This document shows positions 60,594-64,000 of a DNA stretch of 64,000 bases, in pieces; position 1 is the first letter of the stretch, and each line of letters opens with the position of its first letter. A program made the translations under genes and the position numbers. The DNA is taken from positions 6,138,001 through 6,202,000 of the forward strand of contig JAPTYK010000001.1 in NCBI GenBank assembly GCA_026913215.1. Reading direction: 5' to 3'. This DNA comes from Streptomyces diastatochromogenes (lineage in GTDB: Bacteria > Actinomycetota > Actinomycetes > Streptomycetales > Streptomycetaceae). The notes beneath the pieces are model-generated. The model was not told where the DNA came from. It saw only the letters and a list, made by a program, of their open reading frames with translations, and ran no database searches.

Positions 60594-62277
60594 TGGCCCC
60601 AGTCCTCTCCACTCAGCCCATCCAGACGACCGTTTCGGCGACTGGAAGCAACCCCGTCACCCAGTACTCCCTGACCATCAGCGGTACCGCCACCAGCATC
60701 TCCAGCGGCACCGCAGCCATCAACACTCTGATGCCGGCAGGCGGCTTCGCCGACCTAGGCATCGCCAACACCATCTCACCCGACCCCGCAATGTCCTGGG
60801 TGAGCGGCTCGGAGACTCTGTCCACGCTGACCTCCACATGGAAGCGTATGAGCCTCACCGCAACCGCGCCCATCGACTACAACCGCGGCGAGGCCGGCAC
60901 GCTGTGGAACGGCGCCGCGTACGCCAGCGTCGGCTTCCGCTGGGACAACCTCCCCGCCGCCAGCGTCGTCGCATTCGACCGTGCCCAGTTCACCAGAGCC
61001 CCTCCAGCAACCTCCTGGACCGCTCGGCTGCCTTCCACGACGACCACATGTGCTACGAGTCCTACAACGGCACCGTCGCCACACGCACCCAGGAACGCGC
61101 CATGGTCGGCACCTACTCGGCGAAGTCGACCATCCTCTACATCCCCAACGGCTCCACCGGCTGGAGCCTGGACCCGCACACCGACGCGATGGCCCCACTC
61201 AAGGCCGGCAACGGCAGAATCACCGCACGCGTGTCGGTTTCGACCGATGTGCCGCGGAAGTGGCGTGTCTGGGTGCGTTGCTACGACGCAAGCTACCGGC
61301 TGGTCTACGACGGTCTGCCCTCAGCGCCTGACAACACCAGCCAGCCCAACGGCATCTGGTCCACCGCTCAGATCAGCGTCACAGCACCGAGCACGGCCAG
61401 GTACGCCTGCGTCACACCGTACGTGTACTACGGAAGCGAATCCCCGCAGATCGGCTGGTACTTCTATGCCGACGCGCACTACATCTCCTACGACTCCGCT
61501 GACCCCGCTTACCAGGTCCCGGACTGGCTGGCACCGCGAATGCTGAACATCCGCGTCAAGCCTAAGCGTGTCAACCTTGTCAACAATCCCGGCATGAACG
61601 TCGGAATCGACCGCTGGGGATCCCATACCCCGACGCAGGTGCCCACCACATTCACCTGGGATAAAACTGTCGGCAGAGCAAAGCCGGGGTCTCTTAAATT
61701 CCGGGCCCCTGGCGGCGGTACCTCGATGCCCAACCAGTTGGGAATATCCACCCTGGGCGGCCTCAATCCAGGATTCAAGGGCGGCGACCTGCTGCGGACC
61801 GGCGTACCGCACACGATCTCTGCCTGGGTCAATGTCCCCGCCGGTTACCCGGCCGTGAGCGCCGCAGCCTGGGACCCCATTGCCGCGACCTATCGCTACG
61901 GGTCGGACACCGACTGGATCAAGGCCAACAGGCCTGATCTGGTCGACGGTGACTGGGTGCGCGTCTTCTACACCTGGACACCGCCGACCACCAGCACGCG
62001 ACAGATTTACGCGGGTGTGCTCGTGCCCAAGGCGACGTATGCGGCGAGCAGTAACGGCATCGCGTTCTGGGCAGACGACATTCTCGTCGAAGAGAGCGCG
62101 GAATTGGGGGAGTACTTCGATGGGGCGGATCCTTCTGCCGACTACCTGTGGCAGGACACCAGCGACTCTTCCAAAAGCCTCTACTTCCCTGGAAAGGCGC
62201 GGTACGCGCAACGTCTCACGGAAATTCTCCAGGACAATGTGCCATGGGGAACAACGTTCAATCTCGTCTTCGCGTAA
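60593..62277 (+). CDS. Tail fibre protein with beta-sandwich carbohydrate-binding-like modules, one frame correction
   Basis: 561-aa protein corrected near 61,000 (FTRAPSSNLLDRSAAFHDD). It has at least two CBM-like beta-sandwich modules, the later one RVNLVNNPGMNVGIDRWGS ... ISAWVNVPAGYPAVSAAAWDP ... DWVRVFYTWTPPTTSTRQIYAGVLVPKATYAASSNGIAFWADDILVEE. The ending is EYFDGADPSADYLWQDTSDSSKSLYFPGKARYAQRLTEILQDNVPWGTTF, a pattern frequent in Streptomyces phage fibres. Likely receptor-binding protein. Confidence 0.7.
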
Positions 62278-62293
62278 GAATTTAGGAGTGTCA

Positions 62294-62608
62294 ATGGACC
62301 GAGTAAGCCTTGTCAACCTTCTGATCGGCGCTGTCCTTCCCCTTCTGGTCGCCTTTGTCTCCAAGGAGACCTGGGCCGGCTGGGTCAAGGGCGCCCTCCT
62401 CGCCGCGCTGTCCGCAGTTGGCGGCCTGGGCGCCGAGTACGTCTCCGACCCTTCCGCCTTCAACCTGACCGTCGCTGGCTGGAGCGCCGCCGCAGCCTTC
62501 GTGCTCGGTGTCGCCGCACACTTCGGCGTCTACAAGGGCACCACCCTTCAGGAGCTGCTCGCCAAGGCGCTCTACAAGGCGCCCATCACGGCGGATGCCG
62601 ACGGCTGA
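62294..62608 (+). CDS. Holin-like membrane protein
   Basis: 104-aa protein with three hydrophobic segments: VNLLIGAVLPLLVAFVS (7-23), WVKGALLAALSAVGGLGAEYV (30-50) and VAGWSAAAAFVLGVAAHFGVY (60-80). It ends the tail-gene block, where lysis genes commonly lie. Good GGAGTGTCA ribosome binding site. No separate endolysin is seen in the window. Confidence 0.7.
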   Translation: MDRVSLVNLLIGAVLPLLVAFVSKETWAGWVKGALLAALSAVGGLGAEYVSDPSAFNLTVAGWSAAAAFVLGVAAHFGVYKGTTLQELLAKALYKAPITADADG

Positions 62609-62624
62609 TCCACCCTGCTGGCTG

Positions 62625-62657
62625 GAGAGCCCGTTCCGATCGCCGGGACGGGCTCTC
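62625..62657 (+). terminator. Terminator at the end of the late operon
   Basis: GAGAGCCCGTTCC / GGGACGGGCTCTC stem followed by TTGTTG. It ends late transcription before the next block. Confidence 0.8.
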
Positions 62658-62663
62658 TTGTTG

Positions 62664-62700
62664 CTCAAGTTGTTCGACAATTTGAACAACAAGTACGTTA
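62664..62700. promoter_or_regulatory. CAAGTTG operator cluster 3 with promoter
   Basis: CTCAAGTTGTTCGACAATTT and GAACAACAAG overlap as the palindrome GTTGTTC-GACAATTT-GAACAAC. TACGTT at 62695 can act as -10 for TTGTTC 18 nt upstream. The unit CAAGTTG matches clusters at 14.0 and 15.2 kb; TACGTTAGG also recurs at 11255. Confidence 0.58.
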
Positions 62701-62772
62701 GGATGTTGGTCAAATCTCGATCCTCCGGTACGTCCGTCCGGACGGCGTGACGTGCCTGTACAAGGAGCACAC

Positions 62773-63765
62773 TTGGCCACCATCCACATAGCCGTCGCCG
62801 GCTCCGGCCCCGTCGACCGGGGCACCGTCACTGAGCTGCTCGACGACTGGGCCCACATCGACAGCAAGGGACGCCCCACCACCGACGACGAGGTCCGCCT
62901 CATCCTCCCGGCAGCCGCCGACCACATCACGCCGGCCGTCAAGGCGGTCTACAACTGGAGCGGCGAGGTCGACCCCGAGATCCCCTACACCGCGGTCGTC
63001 GCCCAGACCCTCGACAAGGCGTCCAAGGTCATCCGCGACAACGCGGAGTCGGCGGTCCCCGCGCGGGACGAGGAGATCTACACCGTCCTGGGCAGCACGC
63101 TCGCCGAGCGCGACGGCGACCGCTACCTACTGGTGGCCGCCGACGAAGGCGACGACGACCTGCGCGACCTGGTCGACTACGCCCACGGCGAGGGCATCGC
63201 CGTCCTGGACCTGCGCGACGCCCTCAAGCAGATCACCCCGCCCGAGCCCGAACCCGACGTCGAGGCTGACGACGCGGCGGAGACCGACAAGGACATCTCC
63301 CAGGAGGGGCCCGAGGCCGATGAGGAGCCGTGCGAGGGCGGCACCCAGACCCTCGTGCCGCTCCCCGAGCAGCCGGCCAACGAGCCGAAGGAGACGCTGG
63401 AGGACGAGGTCGCCGCGGCGCACCGCGACGCCGTCCACTTCGAGCGGTACCGGCCGCCGAATGCCGACGTCGTCGAGGTCCTCGAAGCGGTTGTCACGCA
63501 CCTGCGCCTGGTCGACGAGTCCAACGCCGCCGCTAACTTGGCCGAGGTCCGCTACCGCCCTATCACCGCCCTGGCCATGAAGGGCCTGGAGTCGGTCAAG
63601 GCCAACGCTGTGCAGGGAGCCGAGCGCGCCGAGGCTGCGGCGCAGCCGACGAAGCGTGCCCCCGGCAAGGTCCGCAAGGAGTGGTTCAACCCCAAGACCA
63701 AGGAGTGGGAGCCCCTGCGCGGCCGGCCCCGCAAGGACGTCGAGATCCGCGAAGTCGCGGCCTGA
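62773..63765 (+). CDS. Phage early protein of unknown function with Rossmann-like start
   Basis: 330-aa protein from TTG 62773 after AAGGAG. The N-terminal 160 residues form a beta/alpha pattern (ATIHIAVAGSGPVDRGTVTELLDDWAHID, EVRLILPAAADHITPAVKAVYNW, DRYLLVAADEGDDDLRDLVDYAHGEGIAVLDLRDAL). An acidic, Pro/Glu-rich linker (about 165-205) and a C-terminal helical region with basic end (KEWFNPKTKEWEPLRGRPRKDVEIREVAA) follow. Controlled by the third CAAGTTG cluster. Not assigned. Confidence 0.6.
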   Translation: MATIHIAVAGSGPVDRGTVTELLDDWAHIDSKGRPTTDDEVRLILPAAADHITPAVKAVYNWSGEVDPEIPYTAVVAQTLDKASKVIRDNAESAVPARDEEIYTVLGSTLAERDGDRYLLVAADEGDDDLRDLVDYAHGEGIAVLDLRDALKQITPPEPEPDVEADDAAETDKDISQEGPEADEEPCEGGTQTLVPLPEQPANEPKETLEDEVAAAHRDAVHFERYRPPNADVVEVLEAVVTHLRLVDESNAAANLAEVRYRPITALAMKGLESVKANAVQGAERAEAAAQPTKRAPGKVRKEWFNPKTKEWEPLRGRPRKDVEIREVAA

Positions 63766-63835
63766 GAAGGCCACTGAGCGGGGCGGTATCGGCCGCCCGC
63801 TTCTCCTTGCCCCACAGCTTTTCCGAGGTGACCAG

Positions 63836-64000
63836 ATGAGCCACGACGACTTCCCCACCGGGACGCTCCAGGGCTGGGCCAACGCGCCCGTGAGCATCCC
63901 GCGCGAGATCGCCACCAGCACCCGCATGTCCTGCGGTGCACGCGGCCTGTACGCCTACCTGCTGACCCGCGAGGAGGGCGCCGTCATGACGCCGGCCGCC
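63836..64000 (+). CDS. Replication/HTH protein start, truncated by the window edge
   Basis: 55 codons visible: MSHDDFPTGTLQGWANAPVSIPREIATSTRMSCGARGLYAYLLTREEGAVMTPAA. The phrase RMSCGARGLYAYLLTREEGAVMT resembles the winged-helix start of phage replication initiator or DnaD-like proteins (SxxARGLYxxLLS). Partial, so tentative. Confidence 0.5.
   Translation, partial: MSHDDFPTGTLQGWANAPVSIPREIATSTRMSCGARGLYAYLLTREEGAVMTPAA

Noticed and set aside
1..64000. CRISPR arrays, insertion sequences or complete tRNA/rRNA genes
   Set aside because: No regularly spaced repeats with unique spacers, no transposase gene, and no complete tRNA or rRNA were found by eye.

Overview
The window is high-GC actinobacterial DNA from a Streptomyces-like chromosome. 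It holds about 3.1 kb of host sequence followed by the left about 61 kb of a temperate contractile-tailed phage whose right end lies outside the window. Host content is a winged-helix DNA-binding protein, a LuxR-type regulator and an acyl-CoA synthetase gene whose 3' end is cut off at the phage junction near 3,097. The phage identity rests on a complete morphogenesis set: large terminase, portal, scaffold, N4-gp56-type capsid, tail sheath, tail tube, tape measure, spike, gp25-type wedge, baseplate J and tail fibres.

Layout. (1) 3.2-10.35 kb: a leftward operon of small accessory genes, including Lsr2, a possible AcrVA2-type anti-CRISPR protein and a resolvase-fold protein. Its genes share a GAGAGGAG-type ribosome binding site, and several are preceded by a repeated structured RNA element. 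(2) 10.4-12.4 kb: a gene-free control region with a leftward promoter, an rRNA-type boxA sequence, a 212-nt domain copying part of 16S rRNA, and a cluster of short repeats. (3) 12.4-20.2 kb: rightward small genes, a tyrosine integrase, a DEDD exonuclease, a MazG-like protein and a KTSC protein. (4) 20.8-22.9 kb: terminase. (5) 23.0-35.5 kb: an accessory block of chromosome-type Streptomyces genes whose centre is a complete FxLD-type class I lanthipeptide cluster (two precursors, LanB, LanC and the FxLD-system methyltransferase). (6) 35.8-62.6 kb: head and tail genes. (7) 62.7-64 kb: start of another early or replication block.

RNA-level features are unusually dense. The capsid and tail-tube genes are each interrupted by a group I intron of almost identical size (297 and 298 nt). 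The leftward operon starts with a leader of about 765 nt that resembles an rRNA leader, and carries at least four covarying 5'-UTR hairpin elements.

More than twenty genes, host genes included, need a one-base frame correction. Every one that I could place is in the direction expected for a base missing from the assembly, often in a G or C run. I therefore treat the split capsid, portal, LanB, LanC, baseplate J, fibre and integrase genes as intact genes with sequence errors, and annotate each as one CDS. A separate +1 junction after the tail-assembly gene at 48.0 kb goes the other way and looks like a programmed frameshift.
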